NCBI RefSeq assembly: GCF_039392895.1
Contig: NZ_CP135027.1
Location: forward strand, 310,001-374,000
Direction: 5' to 3'
Source of the DNA: Buchnera aphidicola (Mindarus keteleerifoliae)
GTDB taxonomy: Bacteria; Pseudomonadota; Gammaproteobacteria; Enterobacterales; Enterobacteriaceae
DNA length: 64,000 nt
Shown here: one piece after another, positions 38,690-49,498 of the stretch
Numbering within the stretch: the stretch's first letter is position 1
How the letters are laid out: each line of letters starts with the position of its first letter
Notes under the pieces: model-generated
Seen by the model: the letters and a program-made list of their open reading frames with translations, nothing else
Told to the model about the DNA's origin: nothing
The model's database searches: none
Program-made: the position numbers and the translations under genes

Positions 38690-38933
38690 AAAAGCAGGTG
38701 GTTCTACTAGAAATGGAAGAGATTCTCATTCCCAGAGACTGGGTATAAAACGTTTTGGAGGAGAATTTATATTAGCTGGAAGTATCATAGTACGTCAAAG
38801 AGGAACTAAATTTCATCCTGGGAAAAATGTTTCTTGCGGAAAAGATCATACTATTTTTGCTATCAAAAGTGGAATAGTGAAATTTGAAACTAAAGGTTTA
38901 AAAAAAAGAAAATTTGTAAGCATTTTAAATTAG
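38679..38933 (+). CDS. rpmA: 50S ribosomal protein L27
   Basis: Large-subunit protein whose N-terminus reaches the peptidyl-transferase centre. It has 84 residues. [16 protein letters not shown] is the invariant start, followed by [23 protein letters not shown] (in parts), [16 protein letters not shown] and the end. Its ATG lies inside the rplU 3' end, so the two are probably translationally coupled. Confidence 0.97.
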   Translation: MAHKKAGGSTRNGRDSHSQRLGIKRFGGEFILAGSIIVRQRGTKFHPGKNVSCGKDHTIFAIKSGIVKFETKGLKKRKFVSILN

Positions 38934-39057
38934 TTTAAAAAAAACCTTTTTACCTAAATATTTAACTTATTAAAAATTAATTTTTAAAAATTAAATTTTT
39001 ATTTAAGTTGAATTTACAATTTTAATAATTAATACATTTAAAACTAAAAATTATTGA

Positions 39058-40116
<1,059 letters not shown>

Positions 40117-40165
40117 GTTTAATCGTGTATATTTTTGTATATTCATAAAATGCCTATAAGATAAT

Positions 40166-40199
40166 TTAATAATCTAATCAAAGAAGATTAGATTATTAA
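40166..40199. terminator. Bidirectional terminator between obgE and rpsI
   Basis: A perfect 14-bp inverted repeat (40166-40179 with 40186-40199) around a six-base loop sits between the convergent ends of obgE (40116) and rpsI (40210). It has G+C only in the inner stem and no strong U-run. Its position makes a shared terminator likely. Confidence 0.65.
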
Positions 40200-40209
40200 A
40201 CAATTTAGA

Positions 40210-40605
40210 CTATCTTTTAGAAAATTGAGGACGTCTTCTAGACTTTCTAAAACCTACTTTCTTTCGTTCAACTTTTCGAGAATCTCTCGTTACAAACCCC
40301 GCTTTTCTCAACTCTATTCTAAATAAATTATCATAAACAATTAATGCTTTGGTAATGCCTTGTCGAATAGCCCCAGCTTGTCCTGAAATTCCTCCGCCTT
40401 TAACAGTAATATAAAGATCAAATTTATTTTCCATATTAATTAAATTTAAAGGTTGTAAAACTACCATACATGACGTTTTTCTACCAAAATATTTTTTTAA
40501 AGAAAAATTATTAATTGTTATATTTCCTGTTCCTTTTTTTAAAAAAACTCTCGCTGAAGAACTTTTTCTTCTACCTGTACTATAATAATTTTTTTCTCCA
40601 CTCAT
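40210..40605 (-). CDS. rpsI: 30S ribosomal protein S9
   Basis: Small-subunit protein whose C-terminal tail contacts P-site tRNA. It has 131 residues (E. coli 130). Conserved features are [38 protein letters not shown] and the basic tail ending RRRPQFSKR with terminal Lys-Arg. It follows rplM after 13 bases, the universal rplM-rpsI pair. Confidence 0.97.
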   Translation of the reverse strand: MSGEKNYYSTGRRKSSSARVFLKKGTGNITINNFSLKKYFGRKTSCMVVLQPLNLINMENKFDLYITVKGGGISGQAGAIRQGITKALIVYDNLFRIELRKAGFVTRDSRKVERKKVGFRKSRRRPQFSKR

Positions 40606-40618
40606 CTTTTTTCCTTAA

Positions 40619-41047
40619 TTAAATCATTAATTTTTTTGGATTTTGAGCTATATGTCTATGTTGACTTTCATTATAGACTTTTAATTTTTTTAACATACCC
40701 CTTCCTAAAACCCCTTTAGGTAACATTCCCTTAATTGCATTTTTTAATATTTTTGACGGATTAATAGACATTACCTGTTTAAAACTTTTTTTCTTTATTC
40801 CTCCAACATAACCTGTATGATTATAATAGATTTTATTTTCATATTTATTTCCTGTTATTTTTATTTTATTTGCATTCAATATAATTACATAATCACCAGT
40901 ATCCACATTAGGAGTATAAATTTCTTTATGCTTTCCTCTAAGTAATTTGGAAATTTGACTAGCAAATCTTCCTAAAATTTTATTTGAAGCATCTACAACA
41001 TACCAATCAGGAGAATAATTTTCTTTTTTAACTAAATAAGTTTTCAT
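40619..41047 (-). CDS. rplM: 50S ribosomal protein L13
   Basis: Early-assembly large-subunit protein. It has 142 residues, the E. coli length. Recognisable segments are DWYVVDASNKILGRFASQIS, LRGKHKEIYTPNVDTGDYVI (in part), and GMLPKGVLGRGMLKKLKVY near the C-terminus, all matching E. coli L13. It is first gene of the rplM-rpsI pair. A 298-base spacer separates it from divergent pheA; I saw no other feature in that spacer. Confidence 0.97.
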   Translation of the reverse strand: MKTYLVKKENYSPDWYVVDASNKILGRFASQISKLLRGKHKEIYTPNVDTGDYVIILNANKIKITGNKYENKIYYNHTGYVGGIKKKSFKQVMSINPSKILKNAIKGMLPKGVLGRGMLKKLKVYNESQHRHIAQNPKKLMI

Positions 41048-41345
41048 AAAATACCTAAGATTAATAAAAATTAATAAAAATTCAAAAAAAATACATTTTT
41101 ATTATATAATAATAACTAATTTTTTATAAAAATTATAATAATTACTACTTTTAATAAATATATTTTTTTACTCAAATTTATATCTATATAAAAATGTAGA
41201 TTTTGTTTATCTACAAAATTTAATTTTTAAAGAATATTTAAATAAAAAAATTAACCAAAATATTTTCATAAATTTTTTTTAATTTTAATATATAAAATAT
41301 CGTAAAAAATTTTCTTTTTAACTAACATATTAAGAGTAATAGAAT

Positions 41346-42479
41346 ATGAATTCAAACGATCCATTATTAACGATACGAAATAAAATTAATTTAATAAATA
41401 AAAAATTAATAATTTTATTATCAAAAAGACAATCTTTAACAATAAAAATAGCTAAAATAAAATTAGCTATTAATCATTCGATAAAAGATAAAAATAGAGA
41501 AAAAAATATGATCAAACAATTGATCAACACAGGACAAAAATATGGAATTAAAGAAAAATATATTTCGGATATATTTAACATTATAATTAATCAATCAATA
41601 TCAATACAAAAAAAACTTTTAGAAAAAACAAAAAAATCATCAAATAAAAATTTATCTGCATCTTTTCTAGGACCTAAAGGATCTTATTCTTATAATGCTA
41701 CCCTCGAATACGAGACAAAAAAAAACAAAAAATTATTAAAAAAAAATTGTTCTAATTTCAAAAAAGTATTTCAAAATGTAGAGAACAATTATTCTGATAT
41801 CGGTATTGTTCCTATAGAAAATAGTTGTACTGGACCTATTTCTGAAATTTATAATTTATTGAGTCAATATAACCTGTTGGTTATTGAAAAATTTTCGATT
41901 CCCATTGAACATTGTTTATTAGGTATATCTACTGCTTCTCTTAATAAAATTGAAACGATTTACAGTCATTCTCAACCGTTTAAACAATGTAAAAAATTTA
42001 TTTCTCTATTCTCTAATTGGGCAAAAAAATATGTTGAAAGTACAGCAATAGCCATGAAGCAAGTTTCTTCTTTAAATCTAAACAACATAGCAGCTATAGG
42101 AAGTCCTATAGGAGCTAATATTTACAATTTAAAAATTATAAAAAAAAATATTTCTAACAAAATTAATAATTTTACCAAATTTGTTGTTCTTTCTAAAAAA
42201 AAACCTTTAAGTTTAAACATTTTTTTTGAGAAAATAATGATAACATTCATTATAAAGAATAAATCTTATTATTTTATATCTTTGTTTTCGTTATTAGAAG
42301 AACACAATATTATCGTTAACAAATTTGAATTATTTTGTTTTCAAAATTCTTCAAAAGAAAAAAAAATGTTTTTAGATATTAAATCTGATTTGAAAAATTT
42401 TCAAATAGAAAAATTTTTTCAAAAAATTAAAATTTTTGTAAAAGATTTTAAAATCGTAGGAACTTATAAATCAATATAA
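41346..42479 (+). CDS. pheA: Bifunctional chorismate mutase/prephenate dehydratase
   Basis: Converts chorismate to prephenate and then phenylpyruvate for phenylalanine. It has 377 residues. The mutase domain (1-95) keeps the active-site Arg11, Arg28, Lys39, Asp48, Arg51, Glu52 and a Gln near 88 by alignment with E. coli. The dehydratase domain has FLGPKGSYS, VPIENSCTG and NFTKFVVL; the usual catalytic TRF is TKF here. The C-terminal ACT regulatory domain lacks both Phe-binding motifs: GALV is replaced around KSYYFIS, and ESRP by ELFC. This predicts loss of feedback inhibition by phenylalanine, consistent with host provisioning. No leader-peptide attenuator was seen. Confidence 0.96.
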   Translation: MNSNDPLLTIRNKINLINKKLIILLSKRQSLTIKIAKIKLAINHSIKDKNREKNMIKQLINTGQKYGIKEKYISDIFNIIINQSISIQKKLLEKTKKSSNKNLSASFLGPKGSYSYNATLEYETKKNKKLLKKNCSNFKKVFQNVENNYSDIGIVPIENSCTGPISEIYNLLSQYNLLVIEKFSIPIEHCLLGISTASLNKIETIYSHSQPFKQCKKFISLFSNWAKKYVESTAIAMKQVSSLNLNNIAAIGSPIGANIYNLKIIKKNISNKINNFTKFVVLSKKKPLSLNIFFEKIMITFIIKNKSYYFISLFSLLEEHNIIVNKFELFCFQNSSKEKKMFLDIKSDLKNFQIEKFFQKIKIFVKDFKIVGTYKSI

Positions 42480-42607
42480 AGAATTATACTTTGTTCAAAA
42501 ATATTTTTTATGATTAATCTATTTAAAACTTATTACATGCTAGTATTTAATTTGTCGAAAATTATAAATTTTAACATAAATTATTTTAAATAAAATTGGA
42601 GAAAGAA

Positions 42608-43957
42608 ATGTTCGAAAATTTAAGTAAAAAATTGTCTTTTATTTTAAATAAGATTAGAAGCAAAGGAAGATTGACTAAAGAAAATATTACTGATGCTTTA
42701 AGAGAAATTAGAAAAACACTATTAGAAGCTGATGTTTCTTTATCAGTTATTAAAACTTTTATTAATTCAGTACTAAAAAAATCTATTGGTCAAAAAATTA
42801 ATATCAATTTAACTCCTGGACAAGAATTTATAAAGATTATTAAAAATGAACTAATTGAAATAATGGGTAAAAAAAATGATGAATTAAATTTTTCTGTTCA
42901 ACCTCCCGCAATATTTTTTTTAGTTGGTTTACAAGGGACAGGAAAAACTACTACTGTAGGAAAATTAGCAAAATTTATTAAAAAAAAATACAAAAAAAAA
43001 ATACTTATAACTTCTTTAGATATATACCGACCTGCTGCTATTCAACAGTTACATACTTTATCAAAAGAAATAAATGTTGATTTTTTCTTTACTTCCATAG
43101 ATGAAAAACCAATTGACATAGCTCGAAAATCTTTAGAATATGCAAAAAAAAATTTTTATGAAGTATTATTAATAGATACAGCAGGAAGACTTCATATAGA
43201 TAAAGAAATGATGAATGAAATTATTCAAATTAAAGAAACTATATCTCCAATTGAAACATTATTGGTATTAGACGCTATGACAGGACAAGAAGGAATGAAT
43301 ATATCAAAAACATTTAATGATCTTCTATCAATATCAGGAATTATTATAACAAAAATTGACGGAGATTCTAGAGGAGGAATAGCTCTATCAGCTAGATTTT
43401 CAACTAAAAAACCAATTAAGTTTATAGGAACAGGAGAAAAACTAAATGATTTACAGCCTTTTTTACCCGAAAAAATAGCCGAAAGAATTTTAGGAATGAA
43501 AAATGTCATTTCATTTATTAAAAATGTTGAAAAAAAAATCATTCATTCCAAAAAACCATTGTTTAACGAAAATATAGCTAAAAACCCTAAATTTGATTTG
43601 AATGACTTTTATAATCAAATTGATAAAATTCAAAAAATAGATGGTGTAAAATCTTTTATTAAAAATTTTCCAAATAAAACAAATATTCCTAATGTTGGAA
43701 ACATTCAAGAAATAAACGAAAACACATTATTAAAAATGAAAAATATTATTAACTCTATGACAAAAAAAGAAAAAAAAACACCTAATATCATTAAAGGATC
43801 TAGAAAAAAAAGAATTGCTAATGGTTCAGGAACAAGTGTACAGGATATAAACAAATTACTCAAACAATTTGAAATCATGAAAAGAATGATCAAAAAAATT
43901 AAAAAAAATGGAATTCATAATATTTGGAAAAATATAAAAAATTATTTAATTCATTAA
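42608..43957 (+). CDS. ffh: Signal recognition particle protein Ffh
   Basis: GTPase and 4.5S RNA-binding subunit of the signal recognition particle, targeting membrane proteins to SecYEG. I start at ATG 42608 (MFENLSKKLSF), matching E. coli MFDNL, with ribosome binding site GGAGAAAG at 42598-42605. A TTG at 42596 in the same frame lies inside that site. It has 449 residues. The N domain is followed by the G domain with GLQGTGKTT (G1), DTAGRL, and the TKIDGDSRGG motif. The M domain retains INSMTKKEKKTP and IKGSRKKRIANGSG; its methionine content is reduced compared with E. coli. Confidence 0.97.
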   Translation: MFENLSKKLSFILNKIRSKGRLTKENITDALREIRKTLLEADVSLSVIKTFINSVLKKSIGQKININLTPGQEFIKIIKNELIEIMGKKNDELNFSVQPPAIFFLVGLQGTGKTTTVGKLAKFIKKKYKKKILITSLDIYRPAAIQQLHTLSKEINVDFFFTSIDEKPIDIARKSLEYAKKNFYEVLLIDTAGRLHIDKEMMNEIIQIKETISPIETLLVLDAMTGQEGMNISKTFNDLLSISGIIITKIDGDSRGGIALSARFSTKKPIKFIGTGEKLNDLQPFLPEKIAERILGMKNVISFIKNVEKKIIHSKKPLFNENIAKNPKFDLNDFYNQIDKIQKIDGVKSFIKNFPNKTNIPNVGNIQEINENTLLKMKNIINSMTKKEKKTPNIIKGSRKKRIANGSGTSVQDINKLLKQFEIMKRMIKKIKKNGIHNIWKNIKNYLIH

Positions 43958-44059
43958 TTAAATATTAATAAACATATTTTTGTTAAAAAATGAATATTTT
44001 CTTCTAAAAAAAAGATATGATATAATTAAAATATTTACTAAAGATAGAGAATAAAAACT

Positions 44060-44302
44060 GTGGTTAAAATTAGATTAATTCGAAATGGGGCTAAAAAAAA
44101 GCCATTTTATCAAATAGTTATTACAGATAGTCGAAAATCAAGAAATGGGAAATTTATTGAAAAAATTGGTTTCTTTGATCCGATTCATAATAATAAAGAA
44201 AAAAATGCTAATATTAATTTAGAAAGGTTAACTTATTGGAAAAAACAAGGTGCTCAATTATCAGAAAGAGTAAAATATATAATTAACCAAAAAAATTCCT
44301 AA
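44060..44302 (+). CDS. rpsP: 30S ribosomal protein S16
   Basis: Small-subunit assembly protein of 80 residues (E. coli 82). It reads MVKIRLIRNGAKKKPFYQ, then DSRKSRNGKFIEKIGFFDP, as in the family. The start codon is GTG at 44060, chosen because the following Val-Lys-Ile aligns with E. coli residues 2-4. It begins the rpsP-rimM-trmD-rplS operon. Confidence 0.96.
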   Translation: MVKIRLIRNGAKKKPFYQIVITDSRKSRNGKFIEKIGFFDPIHNNKEKNANINLERLTYWKKQGAQLSERVKYIINQKNS

Positions 44303-44316
44303 AAAAATAAAATTTT

Positions 44317-44844
44317 ATGAATAAAAAAAATATAAATTCTTTTTTGATAGTAGGTCGAATTGGATCACCTTATGGAATAAAAGGATTTATTAAAATTTTT
44401 TCCTATACCGAAAAAAAGGAAAATATTTTTAAATATTTTCCTTGGTTTATAAAACCTAAATTTTTTGAAAAAATTTTGGTAATTTGTTTTAAAAAAATAA
44501 AAAATAATTTTTTAGTAAAATTTAAAAATTTTTCTGATCGAGAAAAGATAAAAATTTTGACTAATGAAAATATTTGGATAAATAAAAGTCAATTACCTGT
44601 TTTAAAAAAAAATGAATATTATTGGAATCAAATGATTGGAATATCTGTTTTTAACTTAAAAAAAGAAAAAATAGGTAAAATAATAAATTTAATTGATAAT
44701 AATTTTTACGATATTTTGATAATTGAAGATATTTCAAGAAGTTTTAAACCTACTCTTTTTATTCCTTTTATTGAAGATAAAATCATTAAAGAAGTTAACA
44801 TTATGAAAAATTATGTTTTAGTTGACTGGGACTATCATGTTTGA
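44317..44844 (+). CDS. rimM: Ribosome maturation factor RimM
   Basis: Binds S19 in the 30S head and assists 16S rRNA processing. It has 175 residues. The N-terminal RimM barrel shows VGRIGSPYGIKGFIKIFSYT, and the C-terminal PRC-barrel shows YYWNQMIGISVF, IGKIINLIDNNFYDIL and LFIPFIEDKII with the end VLVDWDYHV. All are typical of RimM. Its TGA overlaps the trmD TTG start by 3 bases, suggesting coupled translation. Confidence 0.95.
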   Translation: MNKKNINSFLIVGRIGSPYGIKGFIKIFSYTEKKENIFKYFPWFIKPKFFEKILVICFKKIKNNFLVKFKNFSDREKIKILTNENIWINKSQLPVLKKNEYYWNQMIGISVFNLKKEKIGKIINLIDNNFYDILIIEDISRSFKPTLFIPFIEDKIIKEVNIMKNYVLVDWDYHV

Positions 44845-45611
44845 AAACAAAAAATAAAAAAAAAATTTGGTTTGGAATCATAACTATTTTCCCAGAAATG
44901 TTTTCATCGATTATCAAATTTGGAATTATAAATAAAGCTATTAAAAAAACTATATTACAAATAAATTTCTGGAATCCAAGAGATTATAGTAAGAAAAAAA
45001 ATAGATCTGTAGACGATTATCCTTATGGAGGAGGAGTTGGAATGATTATGAACATAGAACCTATCTATTTAGCTATCCAAGCTGCTAAATGTTTTATTAA
45101 AAATAAAACTAAAATAATTTATTTGTCTCCTCAAGGAAAAAAAATGAATCAAAAGGACATTTTGAAATTGTCCTTAAATAGAAATTTAATTCTAGTATGT
45201 GGAAGGTACAAAGGAATAGATGAAAGATTAATCAAAAATTGTGTAGACGAAGAATGGTCAATAGGAGATTACATTCTTAGCGGAGGAGAATTACCAGCAA
45301 TGGTACTAATAGACTGTCTAGTTAGAGTTATACCTGGTGTTTTAGGAAAAATTCAATCGGCTGAAGAAGATTCTTTTTCTAAAAATTTATTAGAACATTC
45401 TCAATATACTCGACCAAAAAAATTCTTAAATTACAATGTTCCCGATATTTTGTTGTCTGGAAATCACGCTAAAATAAAAAAATGGAAATTAAAGCATTCT
45501 CTTGGAAAGACATGGAAAAAAAGACCAGATTTATTAAAGAACATAACACTAACTAAGGAAGAAAAAAAACTTCTTCTGGAATACCAAAATAAATATAAAA
45601 AAAAAATCTAA
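44841..45611 (+). CDS. trmD: tRNA (guanine-N1-)-methyltransferase TrmD
   Basis: Methylates G37 next to the anticodon, preventing frameshifting. It has 256 residues. The knotted SPOUT core is clear: YPYGGGVGMIM, IYLSPQGKKM, LVCGRYKGIDER and EEWSIGDYILSGGELPAM (SAM and tRNA site). The protein begins with a TTG at 44841, overlapping rimM, giving nine residues before the GIITIFPEMF block that starts near residue 3 in E. coli. No in-frame ATG is available closer. The leader includes an in-frame A10 run (44856-44865). Confidence 0.95.
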   Translation: MKTKNKKKIWFGIITIFPEMFSSIIKFGIINKAIKKTILQINFWNPRDYSKKKNRSVDDYPYGGGVGMIMNIEPIYLAIQAAKCFIKNKTKIIYLSPQGKKMNQKDILKLSLNRNLILVCGRYKGIDERLIKNCVDEEWSIGDYILSGGELPAMVLIDCLVRVIPGVLGKIQSAEEDSFSKNLLEHSQYTRPKKFLNYNVPDILLSGNHAKIKKWKLKHSLGKTWKKRPDLLKNITLTKEEKKLLLEYQNKYKKKI

Positions 45612-45663
45612 TTGAATAAAATTGTTGTAAACTATATCTATACTTACAAAAAAAAAAAATAAA

Positions 45664-46011
45664 ATGCATAAAATTATTCAAAAAATAGAAGAATCTCAAC
45701 TTAAAAAAAACATACCTAACTTTAGACCTGGAGATACTCTTAAAGTAGAAGTATGGGTAGTAGAAGGTTCTAAAAAAAGATTACAATCTTTTGAAGGAAT
45801 AGTAATAGCTATTCGAAAAAGAAATTTGAATTCTAGTTTTACATTACGTAAAATATCTAATAATGAAGGGATTGAAAGAGTATTTCCTACTCATTCTCCT
45901 ATAATTGAAAAAATTATTGTTCAAAGAAAGGGATTTGTGAAAAAATCTAAATTATATTATTTACGAAGTAGAATAGGAAAATCAGCTCGTATTAAAGAAC
46001 GAATAAACTAA
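45664..46011 (+). CDS. rplS: 50S ribosomal protein L19
   Basis: Large-subunit protein at the 30S-50S interface. It has 115 residues, the E. coli length. Segments are [53 protein letters not shown] (in part), and the end [16 protein letters not shown]. It is last gene of the rpsP operon and followed by a hairpin. Confidence 0.97.
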   Translation: MHKIIQKIEESQLKKNIPNFRPGDTLKVEVWVVEGSKKRLQSFEGIVIAIRKRNLNSSFTLRKISNNEGIERVFPTHSPIIEKIIVQRKGFVKKSKLYYLRSRIGKSARIKERIN

Positions 46012-46036
46012 CTTTTTATTTATAAAAAATAAAATT

Positions 46037-46074
46037 TTGAAAGCATACATAATATATACATCGTATGCTTTCAA
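46037..46074. terminator. Bidirectional terminator between rplS and tldD
   Basis: A perfect 12-bp stem (46037-46048 with 46063-46074), containing GAAAGCATAC, surrounds a 14-base loop between the convergent ends of rplS (46011) and tldD (46111). Minus-strand sequence after the stem is T-rich. It probably terminates both transcripts. Confidence 0.7.
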
Positions 46075-46110
46075 AGATAAACATCAATTTTTTATATTTA
46101 ATAAAAAAAA

Positions 46111-47556
46111 TTAATTAATTCCTCCTATTGTTAATTTTTTTATTTTAATTGTCGGTAATCCAACTCCAACTGGAATATTTTGTCCATCTTTTGAACATGT
46201 TCCCGTTCCTGAGTCCATTTTTAAATCATTACCTACCATAGAAATACTTTGCATTACTTCAATACCTGATCCTATTATCATAGCACCTTTGATAGCTTCT
46301 TTTATTTTCCCTTTTTTAATTAAATATGCTTCAGAAGTAGAAAAAACAAATTTTCCAGACGTTATATCTACTTGACCTCCCGAAAAATTTTTTGCATAAA
46401 CTCCATAATCAACACTATTAATAATATCGTCAGGTTCAGAAGTTCCTGGCAACATATAAGTGTTTGTCATTCTAGGCATCGGTAAATGCGAATATGATTC
46501 TCTTCTTCCATTACCTGTACTTTCTAAACCCATTAACTGAGCATTAAATTTATCTAACATATATTTTTTTAATACTCCATCTTTAATTAGGATATTGGAT
46601 TGTCCAGGAACCCCTTCATCATCAACAGATAATGACCCTCTTAAATTAAGTAAAGTAGCATCATCTATAACAGTGCATAACTTAGACGCCACTTTCTTGC
46701 CGATTTTTTTTGAAAAAACTGAAGTTCCTTTTCGATTAAAATCTCCTTCTAATCCATGTCCAACAGCTTCATGTAATAAAACTCCTGGCCAACCTGATCC
46801 CAATACTACTGGTAATGATCCTGCCGGAGCTAATTTAGCAGAAAGATTGATCAGAGCTGAATTAACTGCTTCATGTATCCAATTAAATACTCTATTATTT
46901 CCTAATGTATCTTTCTCTAAAAAAAAATCATAATTTCCTCTACTTCCTCCACCACTGTATCCCTTTTCACGATTTCCATTTTCTTCTACTAATATAGTAA
47001 TGGAAAGATGTATTAATGGACGTATATCTGAAACTAAAACTCCTGAAGAAGAAGAAATTAAAACTTCTTCATGAATTCCAGTTAAAACTGCATTAACTTT
47101 AGTTACTCGTCTATCGATTTTTCTAGCAATTTTGTCAATGTAATATAAAATTTCAATTTTTTCATTAGTGTTCTTTTGATCGATAGGATTTTCAGAGGGA
47201 TATCTTTTTTTTATTTTTTCGGGAGAAAAATTATATATTTTTTTATATGAAGGGTTTTTCAAAGTATTAATAATAATATCTGCACTATTTTTTAATCCTT
47301 CTAAATTAATGGTGTCTACATAAGAAAAAAAAGTCGTATTTCTTTTAATTGTTCGTATTCCAATTCCTTGATCAAACAAATATATCCCATTTTTTATAAT
47401 TCTATCTTCTAATATCCATGATTCCTTTAATTTAGACTGAAAATATAAATCAGTATAATCAACTTTTTTTTCGAAAATATCACTTAAAATATTAAATAAA
47501 TCTTGATAATTAATATTGTTATTGAATAATAAATTTTTAGAAACAACATTTAACAT
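46111..47556 (-). CDS. tldD: Metalloprotease TldD
   Basis: Catalytic subunit of the TldD/TldE (PmbA) metalloprotease, which in E. coli matures microcin B17 and degrades CcdA. It has 481 residues, the same as E. coli. The zinc motif HEAVGHGLEGDF, the SGGGSRG-type loop (YSGGGSRGNYDFF), SVDDEGVPGQ, and PRMTNTYMLPG are all conserved. The partner pmbA is not in this window. Why a reduced symbiont keeps it is not obvious from context. Confidence 0.95.
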   Translation of the reverse strand: MLNVVSKNLLFNNNINYQDLFNILSDIFEKKVDYTDLYFQSKLKESWILEDRIIKNGIYLFDQGIGIRTIKRNTTFFSYVDTINLEGLKNSADIIINTLKNPSYKKIYNFSPEKIKKRYPSENPIDQKNTNEKIEILYYIDKIARKIDRRVTKVNAVLTGIHEEVLISSSSGVLVSDIRPLIHLSITILVEENGNREKGYSGGGSRGNYDFFLEKDTLGNNRVFNWIHEAVNSALINLSAKLAPAGSLPVVLGSGWPGVLLHEAVGHGLEGDFNRKGTSVFSKKIGKKVASKLCTVIDDATLLNLRGSLSVDDEGVPGQSNILIKDGVLKKYMLDKFNAQLMGLESTGNGRRESYSHLPMPRMTNTYMLPGTSEPDDIINSVDYGVYAKNFSGGQVDITSGKFVFSTSEAYLIKKGKIKEAIKGAMIIGSGIEVMQSISMVGNDLKMDSGTGTCSKDGQNIPVGVGLPTIKIKKLTIGGIN

Positions 47557-47827
47557 TTTTCTCTCACTTATTGCGTTTATTTTAAATTAAAAAATTATAT
47601 TTTTTATATTTAAGATATATAAAAAAAAATAATTTTTGTTATAATTAAATATAAATTTAAAAAAATTTGAATAGATATTAAATACCTTTTAAAAAAAAAT
47701 TTTTCTATATTTTTTTAAAAAAAGATGTCATCTATATAATTAATTGGTAAAGTTGTCTACTTTCATCAAAAAAACTTTAATAATAAACATTAACTACTTT
47801 TTTAACTTTTAAAACAACATAAAAAAT

Positions 47828-48289
47828 ATGAAAAAAAAATTTAATCTTTTGATATTAAATGGACCTAATTTAAATTTATTAGGAACTAGAGAACCTAAAA
47901 AATATGGAAATACAACGTTAGAAGAACTAACACATTTACTAAATAAAAAAGCATTAGCATTAAATGCAAATTTATATCATTATCAATCTAATGCAGAACA
48001 TTCTATTATTGAAAAAATACATAAATCAAAAAAAAAAATTAATTATATAATTATTAATCCAGCAGCATTCACACATACAAGTATAGCAATTCGAGATGCT
48101 TTATTAGCAGTAAATATTCCTTTTATTGAAGTTCACATTTCAAATATTCATGCTAGAGAAAATTTTAGATCTAACTCTTGGTTATCGGATATATCTCAAG
48201 GCGTAATTACCGGTTTTGGAACAGATGGATATTGTTGGGCATTAAAAACAGCTATAAAAAGATTATCAAATTTTTCTAATAAAAAATAA
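47828..48289 (+). CDS. aroQ: Type II 3-dehydroquinate dehydratase
   Basis: Third enzyme of the shikimate pathway. It has 153 residues, typical of the dodecameric type II family. Motifs are [19 protein letters not shown] with the catalytic tyrosine, [30 protein letters not shown] with the catalytic histidine, and [10 protein letters not shown]. Buchnera uses this type II enzyme; E. coli K-12 has the type I AroD instead. Supplies chorismate for PheA in this window. Confidence 0.95.
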   Translation: MKKKFNLLILNGPNLNLLGTREPKKYGNTTLEELTHLLNKKALALNANLYHYQSNAEHSIIEKIHKSKKKINYIIINPAAFTHTSIAIRDALLAVNIPFIEVHISNIHARENFRSNSWLSDISQGVITGFGTDGYCWALKTAIKRLSNFSNKK

Positions 48290-48352
48290 TTTTTTTTTAA
48301 ATTAAGGAATTAAAAAAATCTATTATTTTAAATACGTAAAAGATTTATATTT

Positions 48353-49309
48353 TTATTTATTAAAAAATTTTAAAAATTCAATTAAATTAGCTATATCTTT
48401 AGGCAAATTTGTTTTCCAACTCATAAATGTATTTTTGATTGGATGAAAAAAAGATAACTTTTTTGCATGTAATGCTTGTCTCGGAAAATTTTTTATTTTA
48501 TTCAAAATAATGGAATCAATTCCTTTTTTTAAAAATTTTTTTCCTCCATAAATTTGATCTCCAACTAAAGGATGTCTAATATACGACATATGAACTCTGA
48601 TTTGATGTGTTCTTCCAGAATTTAACTTAACTTTAACGTGAGTAAAATCATTAAAATTTTCAATTATTTTATAATAGGTAACAGCTGATTTTCCATTTTT
48701 ATTTACTGCCATTTTCGTTCTTTTATAAATATTTCTTGAAATTGGAGCACTAATTACTCCTCCTGAAATTACGTTTCCTATAATAATAGCTTCATATTCT
48801 CGATGAATGTCTCTTGATTTAAATAAATTTTTTAATTTTTTATATACAATCAAACTTTTTGCTATTACCATCAAACCAGTAGTATCTTTATCCAATCGAT
48901 GAACTATTCCAGATCGAGGTATATTTTTAAAAATTTTATTATTATGTAACAAAGCGTTAAATATTGTTCCATTTTTATTACCAGCGCCTGGATGAACTAC
49001 CATATTTGTTTGTTTATTTAAAATAAGAAGATGCTCATCTTCATAAATAATATTTAATGGAATGTTTTTATCTAAAATTTCCACTTCATTTGATTTAAAA
49101 AAAAATACAGTAATCAAATCTCCATAATATATTTTCTTCTTAGGAATATTAACTTTTTTATTATTAATAAAAACTTGATTTGATAAAATGCATTTTTTTA
49201 AGTAAGTTCGAGAATATGATTTAAAAAATTTTGTTATCGCTTGATCTAATCGAGTGTTTAAAAAACACATAAAAGAAAATTTCTTTTCAAATTTTAAAAA
49301 TTTATTCAT
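48353..49309 (-). CDS. rluD: 23S rRNA pseudouridine synthase RluD
   Basis: Makes pseudouridines 1911, 1915 and 1917 in helix 69 of 23S rRNA, important for ribosome assembly and termination. It has 318 residues (E. coli 326). The N-terminal S4 domain (LDQAITKFFKSYSRTYLKK) is followed by the catalytic motif GIVHRLDKDTTGLMVIAKS, with the nucleophilic aspartate, then SGRTHQIRVHMSYIRHPLVGD. Residues HRLDKDTTG and the end of the domain fit RluD better than RluC, which is elsewhere in the window. Confidence 0.95.
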   Translation of the reverse strand: MNKFLKFEKKFSFMCFLNTRLDQAITKFFKSYSRTYLKKCILSNQVFINNKKVNIPKKKIYYGDLITVFFFKSNEVEILDKNIPLNIIYEDEHLLILNKQTNMVVHPGAGNKNGTIFNALLHNNKIFKNIPRSGIVHRLDKDTTGLMVIAKSLIVYKKLKNLFKSRDIHREYEAIIIGNVISGGVISAPISRNIYKRTKMAVNKNGKSAVTYYKIIENFNDFTHVKVKLNSGRTHQIRVHMSYIRHPLVGDQIYGGKKFLKKGIDSIILNKIKNFPRQALHAKKLSFFHPIKNTFMSWKTNLPKDIANLIEFLKFFNK

Positions 49310-49397
49310 AATTTTATTTATAAAAATTTAACTACTATAAGTAATAGTATATAACATATTTATAAATTTTTTTTAAATGTATATTAATTAACTAAAA

Positions 49398-49426
49398 TTG
49401 ACAAAATTTAACAAACTTAATATTTT
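49398..49426 (+). promoter_or_regulatory. Sigma-70-type promoter candidate for alaS
   Basis: A perfect -35 hexamer TTGACA at 49398-49403 is spaced 17 bases from TATTTT at 49421-49426 (4 of 6 matches). It lies about 70 bases upstream of the alaS ATG. In such A+T-rich DNA the -10 means little; the -35 with exact spacing is the supporting point. Confidence 0.45.
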
Positions 49427-49498
49427 ATTATTATAAAATAAAAAGCAATTTTTTTTGTTTTTTACAATTAAAAATTAAATTTACTTAAAAAGGAAAAT

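Noticed and set aside
42596-42607. TTG start for ffh at 42596
   Set aside because: It lies inside the GGAGAAAG ribosome binding site of ATG 42608, which matches the family N-terminus.
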